Source: Pleodorina starrii (taxonomy: Eukaryota > Chlorophyta > Chlorophyceae > Chlamydomonadales > Volvocaceae). Taken from it: a DNA stretch of 64,000 bases. Made by a program: the position numbers and the translations under genes. Positions 26,094-37,289 of this stretch are shown here, piece by piece. Location: NCBI GenBank assembly GCA_030267565.1, contig BRXU01000005.1, forward strand, positions 784,001-848,000. Direction: 5' to 3'. Each line of letters begins with the position of its first letter. The stretch's first letter is position 1. The notes beneath the pieces were generated by a model. The model was given only the letters and a program-made list of their open reading frames with translations. It ran no database searches and had not been told where the DNA came from.

Positions 26094-29000
26094 ATGGCAT
26101 TCGCGGCCGCTCTAACAGAGAAACGTGGACCAAGGGTGGGCGATGCAGCGTCATTGTAAGCTTCTTTCCAATCAGCTATCGTACTACTGCGCACGCGAAC
26201 CCCACCATGCTGGGGTCGACGTGGTCACCACGCGTTGTCTTTGGGATTGCGCAATGTGTGAGCTTGCCGGCGCGGCCCGGAAGCAAGCCTGGACCGTAAT
26301 CATGTGTCTGCAGGGCCGGCTGCATCACCACACGCATGGAATGGACAGGGGAAGGCTCTGTTGCCCGGGTTGGCAGGGCGACGAGCCTCCCGCCCGCGTC
26401 CCCACACACGCCGCCCACATTCCCCCCCGTGCCGCACTCCTTTTCCCCGCCTCCCCCGCAGATGGAACTTCACGCCCGCCCCCGGATGGACGCGGGAGGA
26501 GGTCCAGATCCTCCGGCTCTGCCTCATGAAGCACGGTGTGGGTCAGTGGCTGCAAATCCTGGGCACGGGTCTGCTGCCGGGCAAGCTCATTCAGCAGGTC
26601 AACGGACAGACGCAGCGGCTGCTGGGGCAGCAGAGCCTCGCAGGTGCGCATCCCTACACCTTCACCCTCCCGGGCCGCAGCGATTTGACTTGGGCGTACT
26701 CAGACGCCAGCTTTGCAGTATTTCTTACAGCCATTCTGAATATATCAATCTTGACAACGTTACATTCGGGCTTTGTGGTTTTCTTTGGTTATCTCCTGCG
26801 GCGCCTCCCGCGGCCACTCCCGCGAAGCCCCTGTGACAAGCACCCACTTCGCACTGCGCTTACACGCCCCCCCGCCCTCCCGCGGATTCCCTGCGGCGCC
26901 GTGGGCCAGTCTAAGCTGCCGCGGCGTTTCGTTCGTTGACGGGGCGTGTAGCAGCTGCATCCTCGGGATGCTTGTCGACATGTCGAGGCTCTGTCGGTCG
27001 CGTGTGGGGGGTTTCGTCCTCATCACGACTTTCTCTGCGTGCCCTTGCCCCCGGCTCTGTCTCCTCATCCTCCTCCTCATCCTCCTCCTGCCCACGCTCC
27101 CGCAGCCTTCACGGGTCTCCGAGTGGATGTGGATCGGGTGCGGGCCGACAACGAGGCGCGGACCGACGCCACGCGCAAGGCCGGACTCATCATTTACGAC
27201 GGACGTAAGTACTGCCCCCCCCGCCCGCCCGCGTCCTTGGTGCCGGAAACATAGCAAAGAAGAGTGTAAAGAAGAACAGCGGCAGGGTAACCGAGAGAGG
27301 CAATCCAGGGGAACGGACCCAGCGGTGGGGTGCGGTTTCTGGTGAACAGTACTCCGCCCCGCGCAATAGCACTACGGTAGCACCGGCTTGCCGCGCTAGG
27401 GGGAGTAGGGTAAACGGACTAGTAAGCTAAACATATACACACACACACACACACTTCCGGTGTTGTACCCACAACTTCCTGAGCTCGCCCGTCCCCGCTC
27501 TTTCGTCGCCTCCGTTCCTTCAACCCTGACAACATGTAGCCGCAAAGTATCGATGCGTACCTGTGCGTGTGTGTGTGTTTGTCGCCCGCCGACGTGTCGC
27601 CCGCCGCGCTGCTCGCAGCCAACCTGACCCGGGAGATGAAGGCGGAGATGCGCGAGGAGGCGCTGCGCAGGTGGGTGTCGTTCCGCGCGCGCGTGCGCAG
27701 GAGGGGAGAGGGAGGTTGCCGGGTGGCTCTGTACCTTATAACCCTCCCTGGCGGGGTCCTTGCGCACGGGGACCTGGCAAACCGCCCCGATGTCTACCCA
27801 CCCACCCACTTTTCCTCGTTTCTGTGCTAACTGCAAACGAGGATGAACCGCGCTTCCCGAACCTCGCCCCGCCTCCCATTTGTTACCACATCTGCAATAG
27901 GCGCAGAAAAGCCCGACCCCTTCCTTTCCCATCCCTTTGCACCTCCGGGCGCCGCGCCGGGTTCTGTACGGTTTAGGTACGGCTTGACGGCCGAGCAGCT
28001 CCAAAAGGTGGACGAGCAACTGGAAGAGGCCATGCGCTTTGCCTCCACAGCGGCGGCGGCGGTGGCGGCCACCGTCGGAGGCGTTCCGGGGGGCCCTGGT
28101 GGCGCCGGGTCAGCAGCGGGCCCCGTTGCGGTCAGCGTTGAGGAGGTCCACGTTCAGGCGGTTGCCAGGATTGACCCTGAACTGAGTGAGTACGGTACCT
28201 CATGGGGAGGCTGAACCACTGGGGCGGTACAAAAGGTTTCGGAGGCGGGGGTGGAGGTGGTGACGGGGGTGGTGGCGCAGCCGCAGCCTTTGCTGGGCGC
28301 GCAGTGACTGAGATTTGAAAGTGACTGCTCTTGCCGCCGCCGATGCTGGTACTGATGCGGCTGATGCCTTTCTGTCGCTGGTGTCACTGCTTTGGTGCTG
28401 TTGCCCCAGGTCGCCTCTTGTGCGTTCCGACGGAGCAGCTATCCGCCGAGCAGCTTGTCCAACTGCTCAAGCGGCTGCGAAACCGCCTCGCCTGCCTCGT
28501 CGACCGACACCACGAACGCACTGCGCACCCGCCGCGGCCCGGGCCCCGCTGGGACGGAGAGCGCGACGCGGCGGCACTGCTGTATGCAGCGGCCGCGGCC
28601 CCGGCGGCCGCCGCCGCAGGCGCTGGGGCTGGAGGGCCGGGCAGCAGTCGGGCGGCGGCGGCGGGCGAGGCCCTCCCAGGAGTCAGCAGGTAAGGAAACG
28701 TGGGAGCGGCCAGCCGCCTGGGGCTGGAAGATAACAACGACGACAGCGAAGTAGCAGAGGCGACGTTGGCGGGCGGACCCCTTACCAGGCATACCTGCAA
28801 CCTTTCCGGTATCGGCCGCCGGGGGGCTGTGGTGGGCGAGGTGGCGTACTCGGGCGGCGGACTGCGGCGGGCGCGGCGAGGCCTCGACTCGCATTGCAGG
28901 GGGAAGGCCGGGGGGAGGGTTCTGACGCGCTTCTCTGGGTGCTTCCGGGCGGGGACTGAAAGGGCCCTGTGTTGTCGTGTGCTTAGATTTGTCTGAGTGT

Positions 29001-30140
29001 CTGTTGGTGCGCTGGTCGCGGACTTCTGCGCAACCTCAACCCCAATTCATCACTCCCTACTGATGTTGACGCGCTCCCTCACTGCACCTGCCCCGCCCCG
29101 GCCCCTTCCTGCCCCGCCCCGGCCCCGTCATGCCCCGGCCCACCCGCCCCGGCCCCTTCCTGCCCTCCTCCCCTCCCTGGAGGCACTTGCTGGCGGAGGC
29201 CACCGCGTGCCGGGTGCGGAGTGGCACCGCGGCGGCGCCGCCGAGGCCGCCCACGCACGGAGCCAACGTCGGGTGAGCTGCAGGGGAGGGGGAGGGCGGG
29301 GCCAGGGGCGCCGCAGCTGCAGCGGACGTAGGACGGGAGAGGACATGGCCCGGACAGTTTGACGTATGACGTATGACGGGAGAGGACATGGCCCATACCG
29401 TTAGCTTCTTGGCCACCCAGTGAAACGAACGAAATGTCGCTGCTGTGCACTCTTTTGCACTGATCGCACGCATTCCCCGCGTTGCTGTGGCGGACAGGGG
29501 CGCCCGCAAGCGCAGCAAGGGCAGCCGGGCCCGGGCCGGCTCGGGTCAGGACGACGGCGGCGAGTGGTCGGGCGGAGAGGAGAACGCGGGACCGTCGGGC
29601 GCCGCGGCGGCGGCGGGCGTCAAGCGGAAGGCGGACAGCGGCGCGGGCTTGCGGCGGGGGACGCGGGCCAAGGTGCGGTCGGTGCTGTGCGGGGGGGAGC
29701 GGGAGCGACGGGCCGCGACGCTGGTGACGGGGGGCAGTACCGGGGTGGGGGCGGCGGCGGCGAGACTTTATGCGGGCACCGAATGAGAGCTTGGAGGAAG
29801 CCCGTGTGATGGGGGAGGCGGAGCCGGTGGGGGCAGCGCCACCAACCCGTGCGCAAAACCGCTACCTTCAAACTCCGCGTTTTCGCCCGCCCGCCCCTCT
29901 GCCCACGTTGTACGACAGCGGCCCGCCCGTTACGACAAGTACGTCGATGACGGCGAGTACGAAGAGGTGGATCCTGATGACGCCGCCGGCGGGCGGGCGG
30001 CGGCGCTGGTGGACCCCGCCGCGGCCCTCAGCACGCTGACCGCCATGGGCTTCACGCCGCGTAAGGCCCGCGGGGCGCTGCGGGAATGCCACTTCAATGT
30101 GGAAGCGGCCGTGGAGTGGCTCTTTGCCAACTGCGTCTAG
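26094..30140 (+). CDS. SANT/Myb-like and UBA domain protein, function unknown
   Basis: Nine exons (26094-26155, 26462-26643, 27106-27204, 27619-27670, 27977-28185, 28410-28689, 29183-29272, 29498-29672, 29919-30140) join with consistent phases to 456 residues. The start was chosen because the donor TT|GTAAGC restores the frame of the next exon. Residues about 28-75 form a Myb/SANT-like helical domain (W30, W46, motif WTREEVQILRLCLMKHGVGQW). A conserved helical linker follows (about 82-160), then Ala/Gly-rich low complexity, a basic stretch with KRSK and VKRKAD that could be a nuclear signal (about 327-375), an acidic run (DDGEYEEVDPDD), and a C-terminal UBA domain (about 418-455) with the MGF loop at 426-428. 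SANT domains bind DNA or histone tails and UBA domains bind ubiquitin, so a nuclear ubiquitin-linked adaptor is plausible but not shown. Exon 7 is the least certain. Confidence 0.8.
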
Positions 30141-32011
30141 CAGCCTGGGGCAGGTCGCGGCGGGTTGCACCTCGCCAGGTCGGGCCGTGTCAGTGCGCTC
30201 CGAAACCCTGCAAACAGCCTGCTCGTACATACAAATTCAGGCTTCTGCAGATGGCTTTTCGAAGACTGTATCTGGTGGCTTGGGGCGGGCCACGGAGGGT
30301 CAGGGCTCAGGGGGTAGCTACTTGGCGGCAGTGCCTAGGTAGGGGCAGCGGAGGGGGCGCTGGGAGCGGGTTGGGGCTGGAGGCGGGAACCAGCCAAGGG
30401 CGGGGAGCGGAGCTGGCCCTGCTTGTCGCCCCACCCACCGGGGCACAAGCAGCAGCCACGTAGGTGTGTGTGTGTGTGTGTGTCTCTCGTGAGCGATGGG
30501 TATGGGTATGGGTTTGGAAAACCGAGGTGGTCGAGATGGCCGGCCTCCCGGCCAGGTATTTGGTGACTGGTGAAAGTACTTCGATATCACGAGCGTCGTG
30601 AGCTGTCCATGAGCTGTTGGTCTGTGCAGACCGTGGGGCTGGTAGCGCGGTTGGTGCGTGAGGCCGTACCTTTTCTGGCTAGCTAGGAAGGTTTGGAGAG
30701 AAGGGTAAGGCAGGGATGCCGCCCGCCCGGGCAATGGGGACAGGCGTGACGCCGTTGTCGTTCGGCTTTCGCTCATCGCCCGCCGCCAATCACCCCCATC
30801 GTCGCCGCCTTCGACCGTTTGATTGGCTTCTGGAAACCGCGTGCCTCAAGACCCCTGGGTGGGCCTAGCGGGACTTTGACAATCTGCATCAAGCACCACA
30901 ATGGCCCCAGTGCACAACTGATCAACCAACCAACCAGGACCAACCAGAACCAACCGAAGCAACCGCATCTGCGTGTATGCCTTGTCAACGCATGATAATG
31001 ACAACGTGTTACTGGGTTTCAGCTGCACTTCCGATACCGGCGAATCCTGCACGTCTGGCCTCATGAAGACACGGCGGCGTCGCCGGCCAGCTCTCTGCGC
31101 CCCCAGGGTCGCACCTGGAGCAACCCCAGCCGGCGGGAGCGCGTATCACTACAACAGCCGCACTGCCATTTGTGAATTTTCCCAACATCCCCGTATACTG
31201 TGTGTGCCTGGCACCTCTTGTGTATGCCGTTCTCCTAGCAGAGGCACCCGCGCCACCGTCGGGGAGACTATGTCGCCTGCACGCGGGGGAAGGCCCCCGG
31301 CGCCGTAAGCCCGGACGGGCGTAATACCCGCCGGCGCCAAACGCACGGCGTCGGAAGTCCAGCCATACTCTCCGCCAAGACGGACGGACGCTCGAAGCCC
31401 CTTTTCCGCTCCTCATTCATCCAACCAACCATTCATTCATCCAACCAACCATTCATCCAACCACTCCAGAGAGAGGAGGCTGACCTGGCCTGGACAACTT
31501 AGCGCCGCCATACATGCACCGTATCATATATTCATACTGATTCGCCTCCATGCTGTCTTGCTGCGCCAGACACGCAGCTGGAGACCCCAACCGCAAACGA
31601 CAATCGCTTCCTGGAATGCAATGCACACATGGTTGCAGCCTTTCCTGCCGCACCGTTTGCGGCCGCGGCCGCGGCTGGCTGCTGATTGCTGTCATGCGCT
31701 GTGGCGCCAAGAGCCAAGCACCACGCTGTGCACCTCCTCTGTATCCATGCGCCCATGCCTGTGCTGCACTCCTCACGACGCTGCGGGCCGCTGCGAACAC
31801 GAGCCGCTGCAGTCGCTTCAGAGTCCTCTGCGGCAGCCGCTAACCGGCCTCAGGCTGCTGCCGTAGTGCCGTTGCCGGGGCCAAACGGCTGCCACTACTC
31901 TTCCTCCTCCTCCTGCTGCTGCTCCCTGCGGCTGTCGCCGCTGTCTCCCATCGCACCCGCCGCCGCCGCCCCCCCGTCCCTACTTCGCTTGTCGCCGCCC
32001 CCGCTCGATCC
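30141..32011. other. Convergent intergenic region
   Basis: No exon is recognised on either strand. It holds a (TG)n tract (about 30463-30482), CAACCAAC-type short repeats (about 30918-30965 and 31418-31465) and a codon-like but unassigned stretch near 31550-31860. It should include the 3' ends of the SANT-UBA gene (+) and the amidase gene (-). Confidence 0.5.
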
Positions 32012-35000
32012 CTACTTCCGCGGCGGCTGCGGCGGCAGCACTGCCATCAGCCTCTCCGTGATCTCCAGCAGCGCCTCGTCGCTGCCCGGTGGCCCTATGA
32101 GGCCCAGGCCCACCGGCAGGCCGTCCAGCTGCGCGATCGGCAGGTTCACCTGCGAGCAGCCGCAACCGATCACCGGGGGCCGTGGCGGGAACATTCATTT
32201 TTTTGACCCGCAGCAGCAGTATGGAGGGACTGCCGGGTTCCCCCGACAGCGTCATCGGGAGATTACCGTACTGTCAGTGAAACCTCAAAGGGCCGCCGGC
32301 CCGCAACGGGATGCGTGTTGCGGTACCCGGTGTGGTGCCTACTTGGGGGGGGGATGGACAGTGGCCGCGTCTGATCAATGACCCAGAGATGGGCGTAGGA
32401 AAGGCAACGCTTTGCTCGCAGAAGAGGGCGGAGCATGGCAGCAAGCAGCGCCAACCCTGCCGCCGCCGCCGCCGCCGCCGCGCCACCAGCGGATCAGACC
32501 GCGCCAGCCGAGCATGCACAGCCCTTTTGCACGGACCCCAAGCTCATGCCAAGCTAGAGGCCCGGGACGGCAAAGGTGGGTTGCCGTACCTGCGGCAGGC
32601 CGGCGAGGCCCGCGATGGACGTAAGGCTGATGAGGCGGGTCCGCCAGGCGTCCAGGTCAGCCTGCAGCGAGTGGATGATGATGATGAGTTGCGGTGGAAC
32701 AGTCCGAATAGGCAATGCTGCGGCGTGTGGGTTGTGGGTTTAGGTTTTGGTAGGGCGTCCTCTCCTTCGGGATGGTCTACAATGCGAAAACCCAGACGCG
32801 GCGACGAGCAGCCGAAACTAGCTGCCCAGGTCGACCCGCGGCGTGTGGCGAGGTGGTGTGGTCGCGAGCGGTAGACTCGTGTTGCCCTTTGGCACAGGAG
32901 GTTACCGTATGATGCCGACTCCGATGCGCAACCGCTCCGCGGCGCGCGCACCCGCACCGACGGCGCGTGCCCCAACCCCCACAACAACAGCAACAACCCA
33001 CCGAGGGCGTACGACTTCCAACAGCCCGCCGAGAGCGCGGGTCCCCCCGCAACCCACCCACCGGCGGCGTGTCGACGAGCGGCGCTGGGCCAGGCGCGGT
33101 GGGCACCGCCAGCAGGCCGTCCTGTCCCAGTACCTCCACCATGTGACTGCGGATGCGGGAGCGCTGGGCGGAGGCCGCCTCCAGCTGCAGAGCAACCCGG
33201 GAGGGGCGCATGGGGCCTCAGGTGCAGGGCAGTGCAGAGGCAAGTGAGCAAGGCGGCGGTTGCAGCGACGGGCCGACGGGTGCGGCGGGGAGTAATGAAG
33301 GGAAGATGCCGAAGCGAAGGAACGGAGACACGGTGGCGGAAGGTGAGGCGGGGGCAGCGCGGGGAGTGGGGCAGGGGTGGGGCCATCTGTGCTGATGGAC
33401 GCGCGGAGCCTGACAGCAGGCCTTGCCCCATCCACGGTAAGAAGAGAAGAAAGCGCTGGCGGCAATGCGGCGCGACGCGCAAGGCATCCCTCGCTGCTGT
33501 CCTGACCTCGCTGCTTGAGATCAACACCCAAAGGCCGCTGTCGCATCGGGGAGGCGGCGCAAGCGGTGCGCTGCTTCAGGCAGCAAGCTCTCGTCTGAAC
33601 TGCCGTTACCAACTGCCGTAACCGTTACCAACTGCCATAACCGTCACCAACTGCCCTTACCTGGTCGGTCGTGATCGCCGCCGCCATGGCGAAGCGCTCC
33701 CGGATGCCCGGCCCGAACTCCGGGTTGTGCGACGTCACCCAGGAGCCATGCTCCCGCCACACCTCGAAGCCCTGTGTGCATGCATACGGGCGGGCATGGG
33801 TGCGTGCGTGGGTGCGTGCGTGCGTGTGTGCGTGCGGGTGGGCAGCCGACTCGACTGCCCAGCTGGGCCGCAGCGCCATCAGGCTCCCGCTGACAGCCCC
33901 CTTCCCGCCAAAGCAAACACACACACATACACACGTATACACACACAGCCCACGCCCCCGGCGCCCTCGCCCTGCCGTCAACACATACCCCCAGCCACAC
34001 ACGCCGCCCACCTGGCACACGCGGAAGACGCCCATCCAGTCCACAAACTTGCCCAGTCCCTCCGCCGCCAGCGGGGCCGCAACATCCACCTCAGTGGGGT
34101 TGCCCAGGACCTCAACCACCTGCACGCGAGTGGGCGGGTGGGTGGGCGCGTGGGTGGGTGGGCAACGAAGGGTTCAGAACGGCACAGGCCGCAATGGCGC
34201 TGGCGCGCGGAGGCCAAGCCAGAGGACGTTTGCATGTATCCCAGCTGCCTTCGCCGCGGTATCTCCCTCCCTACCTCCACAGGTCCCCTACGGTACCTGC
34301 GGGAAGTTCGCCGAAAGCGAGTCGTAGATGGCCCTCCCGGTGGAGGGGTCCGCCAGCGCAAATGCGTCCCGAGCCACCAGCCACCTGACCAGTCGGGTGG
34401 GGCCGCGACTGGCGGGATCCAGCAGCACCGACCCGGCGGCACGGAGCACCGAGGCGTCGCGAGCAAACCTGACGAGAGGGGGCAGGGCAGGGGAGGGCAG
34501 GGGTAGGGAGGGCAGGGGAGGGCAGCGACTACGTTTTAGAAAGGGAAAGTAGAGAGAGCAGCCGCCCCGATGGGCAAGCTGACTGGCAGGAAGAGAGTGA
34601 ACGATAAAGAAAGAACGGGCTGCAGGGGCGAGGGAGCCCCGGGGGGTGTCTGGAGAAGATGCTTGCTCCGGTAAGAGCGCGGGGAGCTGGGTGGGCTAAG
34701 GATGGGGATGTGTGGATGTTGCATCTGAGCCCCCCGCCTCCGTTCGCTAACGACGCGTCGGTTCCTTCGCGTGTCGTTTCCTTGCCCCCGCCTCCAGCCC
34801 CCCGCCCCGCCTCTAGCCCCCGCCCCGCCTCCAGGCCCCCGCCCGCCCCGCCAGCGCAGCAGCGCAGCGCATCTCATCGCACCATCCGGGTGTGGTGAAC
34901 GACGGCGCCAGCGCCGCCGTGCACTCGGCGCTGACCCGCCCCCACGTGGGCCTTATGCCCAGCAGGCCGCAGAAGGCCGCGGGCACCCGAATGGAGCCCC

Positions 35001-36698
35001 CCGTGTCGGTACCCAGACCGATGTCCACGTCGCCGCACGCCACCGCCACCTGCGGGGAGGCAGGCGGCAGGTGGGGCGGGAGCGCGGGGCCCGGGGCCGG
35101 GACCCCGTGAGGCGGTTTGCGGTGGAGCCCGTGACGGGGTGGGACCCGGGGCCAGGGGCGCGGGGCGGGGTGGGGTGGACGGCGGTACCCGGGAGGCGGG
35201 GCGGAGCTGAGCCCGTGAGAGCGGGTTGGCGGGGCGGGACCCGGGGCCCAGAGCCCGTGAGGCGAGGGCTTAAGGCGGGTTGCCGCGGGTACGCGGGCAG
35301 CTGCCGGTGCTCACCAGCCGGCGGTGTCAAACGATGGCGCCAGGGGGCGGGCGCCCGCCAGATCTGTGCGCCCCCAGGTGGGCCTTATGCCCAGCAGCCC
35401 GCAGTACGCCGCCGGAACGCGCACCGAGCCGCCCGTGTCGCTGCCGAGGGCCAACGGCACGTCGCCCGCCGCCACCGCAACCTGCGCGGCGGTTGCGGCG
35501 CGACGCCGCGCGGCGCGTGCGCCGACAGACGTGGGCGACATGTGGCTTGCTTTGCTGTCTGCTACACTACGCGCCGCGCTTCCCCGACAGGTCGCTCGCC
35601 GGCGCACCCTCTCCTAACCCGTATTTTTCGCGCCCCGACAAGAAAGGAACCAAAGCTACGGAACCCCTGTATGCCTGAGATGTTTTTGGCGTTTCCAGGT
35701 TTTCCGGTGGGGCTATAGGGCCGGCGTACGGCCGAGGTGTCGTACCGCGGATCCCGAGGAGGAGCCGCCCGGGATGCGTCCCGGCGCGGCGGGGTTGATG
35801 GGCGTGCCGTAGTGCACGTTCTCCCCGTTCAGGCTGTACGCCAGCTCGTCCATGTGGGTCTTGCCGCGCAGCGTGGCGCCGGCGTCCAACAGAGCCTGTT
35901 GTGGTTAGGGACGGAGGAGCGGGAGGCGCAGGGGATCTGCGAAGTCACAGCCAACGCTCCGCAGGCTGTCAACTGCTGGCGGGGAAACAAGAACGCGGAT
36001 GCAATCGGGCGGAGGAAAGTCCCCGATTGGAGGGCCCGAGGAGGATTTTGTCAAAATGAGGCAGGCCCCACTTTGCGTCGCGTCTGAATTGCTGCTGTGT
36101 ACATAGACTTGCGTTTGTGCCCCTTCGGGCACCTGCTGCTGCCCGCTTAGCCCCCACGCTTGTACCGCAGCCCACAGCCCGTACCTGTACGGCGGGCGCG
36201 GTCCGAGCCGCCGGAGGGTGGGTCTCCAACCAGACCGGGTTGCCGAAGCCCGTCAGATGTCCAGCAACCTGAACAGCGAATACGGCGCAGTCAGCAACAC
36301 GGCGGAGGCGATGTGCGGTTTTTGACGTGTTGGCGCACTGGGCAGGGCAGAGCCTCGAATGGCAGCAGACGTGCCCCTCGCGAGCACGCACTTGGCAACC
36401 GTCTTAGTTGACGTGACGAGGGCCTTTCTTGAAAAGCCAAAGCCCCTCCAAAGCCCCAGGCCTCTCCCTTTTGCGGAAGTCTTACGTCGAACAGGTCCTT
36501 CACAGCGAAAGTGAGGCCCTTTAGAGGCCCCTCCGGGGCTCCATGCACCGTCAGCTCTTTATCCATGTAGGCGTTGAAAGGGTCGCTGGGATCTGTGCCA
36601 GACGCTCTAGCCTGTTGCTGCATGCTGCGCTTGGGTCTCGAGAGCAGGTGGTTCGGGCTGGCGACACGACGATGGCCTGAACGCACCACCAAAAGCAA
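32012..36698 (-). CDS. AMI1-type amidase (amidase signature family) with alternative catalytic exon
   Basis: Hydrolyses an amide to acid and ammonia. The closest recognisable group is plant AMI1 (indole-3-acetamide to indole-3-acetic acid), though the substrate here is unproven. Exons: 36698-36486, 36268-36185, 35895-35746, one of 35481-35315 or 35049-34883, 34468-34297, 34119-34012, 33771-33661, 33184-33062, 32661-32590, 32149-32012. With one alternative exon the protein is 445 residues. The Ser-cisSer-Lys triad is complete: K67 (in FAVKDLF), S144 (in PGGSSSGSA) and nucleophile S168 (in DTGGS); the 24-residue S144-S168 spacing matches the family. The N-terminus (1-about 34) is basic and Ser/Arg-rich and may be a presequence; an internal Met at 26 is an alternative start. 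The gene lies head-to-head with the carboxypeptidase gene, 591 bp between start codons. Confidence 0.9.
33604..33660. repeat. Three 19-bp repeats abutting an amidase splice donor
   Basis: On the minus strand the intron after exon 33771-33661 begins with three tandem 19-bp units, starting GTAAGGGCAG, GTTATGGCAG and GTTACGGCAG and each continuing TTGGTRACG. The first unit supplies the actual GTAAGG donor. Confidence 0.85.
34883..35049 (-). other. Amidase alternative exon 4, downstream copy
   Basis: 167-nt exon with the same entry and exit phases (TG|GTGCGA donor). It encodes 56 residues including TDTGGSIR and [18 protein letters not shown]. It matches the other copy at 39 of 56 positions; differences concentrate in the eight residues after PTWGR, while the catalytic serine and the [12 protein letters not shown] core are kept. 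The intron between the copies is G-rich and repetitive. Confidence 0.88.
35315..35481 (-). other. Amidase alternative exon 4, upstream copy
   Basis: 167-nt exon, entered in phase 0 and leaving in phase 2, flanked by CAG and GT (TG|GTGAGC). It encodes 56 residues from VAVAAGDV to the split Trp, including the nucleophile motif SDTGGSVR and [18 protein letters not shown]. It has the same length and phases as the second copy 265 bp further along, so only one of the two can be used in a functional mRNA. Confidence 0.88.
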
Positions 36699-37289
36699 GC
36701 GTTTTCGTCGCTTGCCACAGATTCTTCAGCGTGTTTTGGTAAACAATATTGTTTTTACTGAAATGAAGGTCAAGGCTTGATCAGGCTGATCGGGCATTTC
36801 AGGCTGACCCTACCTTGGAAGACGCTTGCTGCATTCCACCTTGCGAAGCACTGGGCTGATGCGGCACGAATAATGGGCCGCTCCAGACGCTGGATGTGCA
36901 TTTGCATCACTTTTTCTTCCGTGTAAGAGCAACCGTTCGGGAAAGGTGCTGTCTATCCTTTCGACACAACAGTGAAAGGCTAATTTACAGGCCAGCTTGT
37001 CACATCATCGACGAGCGAATTAGCAATTGTCGGGTCTGAGGGCAACCGTCGATACTTGCATTCGTAAGAATCGGTTTTCCGTTGACTACGAGCTGTTGCA
37101 GCTTCAGGATCGTATCCGGGACGGACGGACGGTGTTGTGCATTCTGTTGCCTTAACATCCCTTCCTTGCCTCGAAGTAAGGAGTTAGCTGTCTATATGGA
37201 ATCATGTCCCTGGACCTTTTTTGTGTGAAGCACTGAGGCCTGGTCCAACAGTGCTTACAGCACGGGCCGTGCGCGGGCGCACAGTAGCC
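36699..37289. promoter_or_regulatory. Divergent promoter region, amidase / carboxypeptidase
   Basis: 591 bp between the two start codons, clearly more AT-rich than the coding flanks. No exon is recognised and no convincing TATA box or known operator stands out. By position it must carry the promoters of both genes, which could be co-regulated. Confidence 0.55.

Noticed and set aside
26094..26135. Shorter first exon of the SANT-UBA gene ending AGG|GTGGGC
   Set aside because: It leaves phase 0, which puts the next exon out of frame; the TT|GTAAGC donor at 26155 fits.
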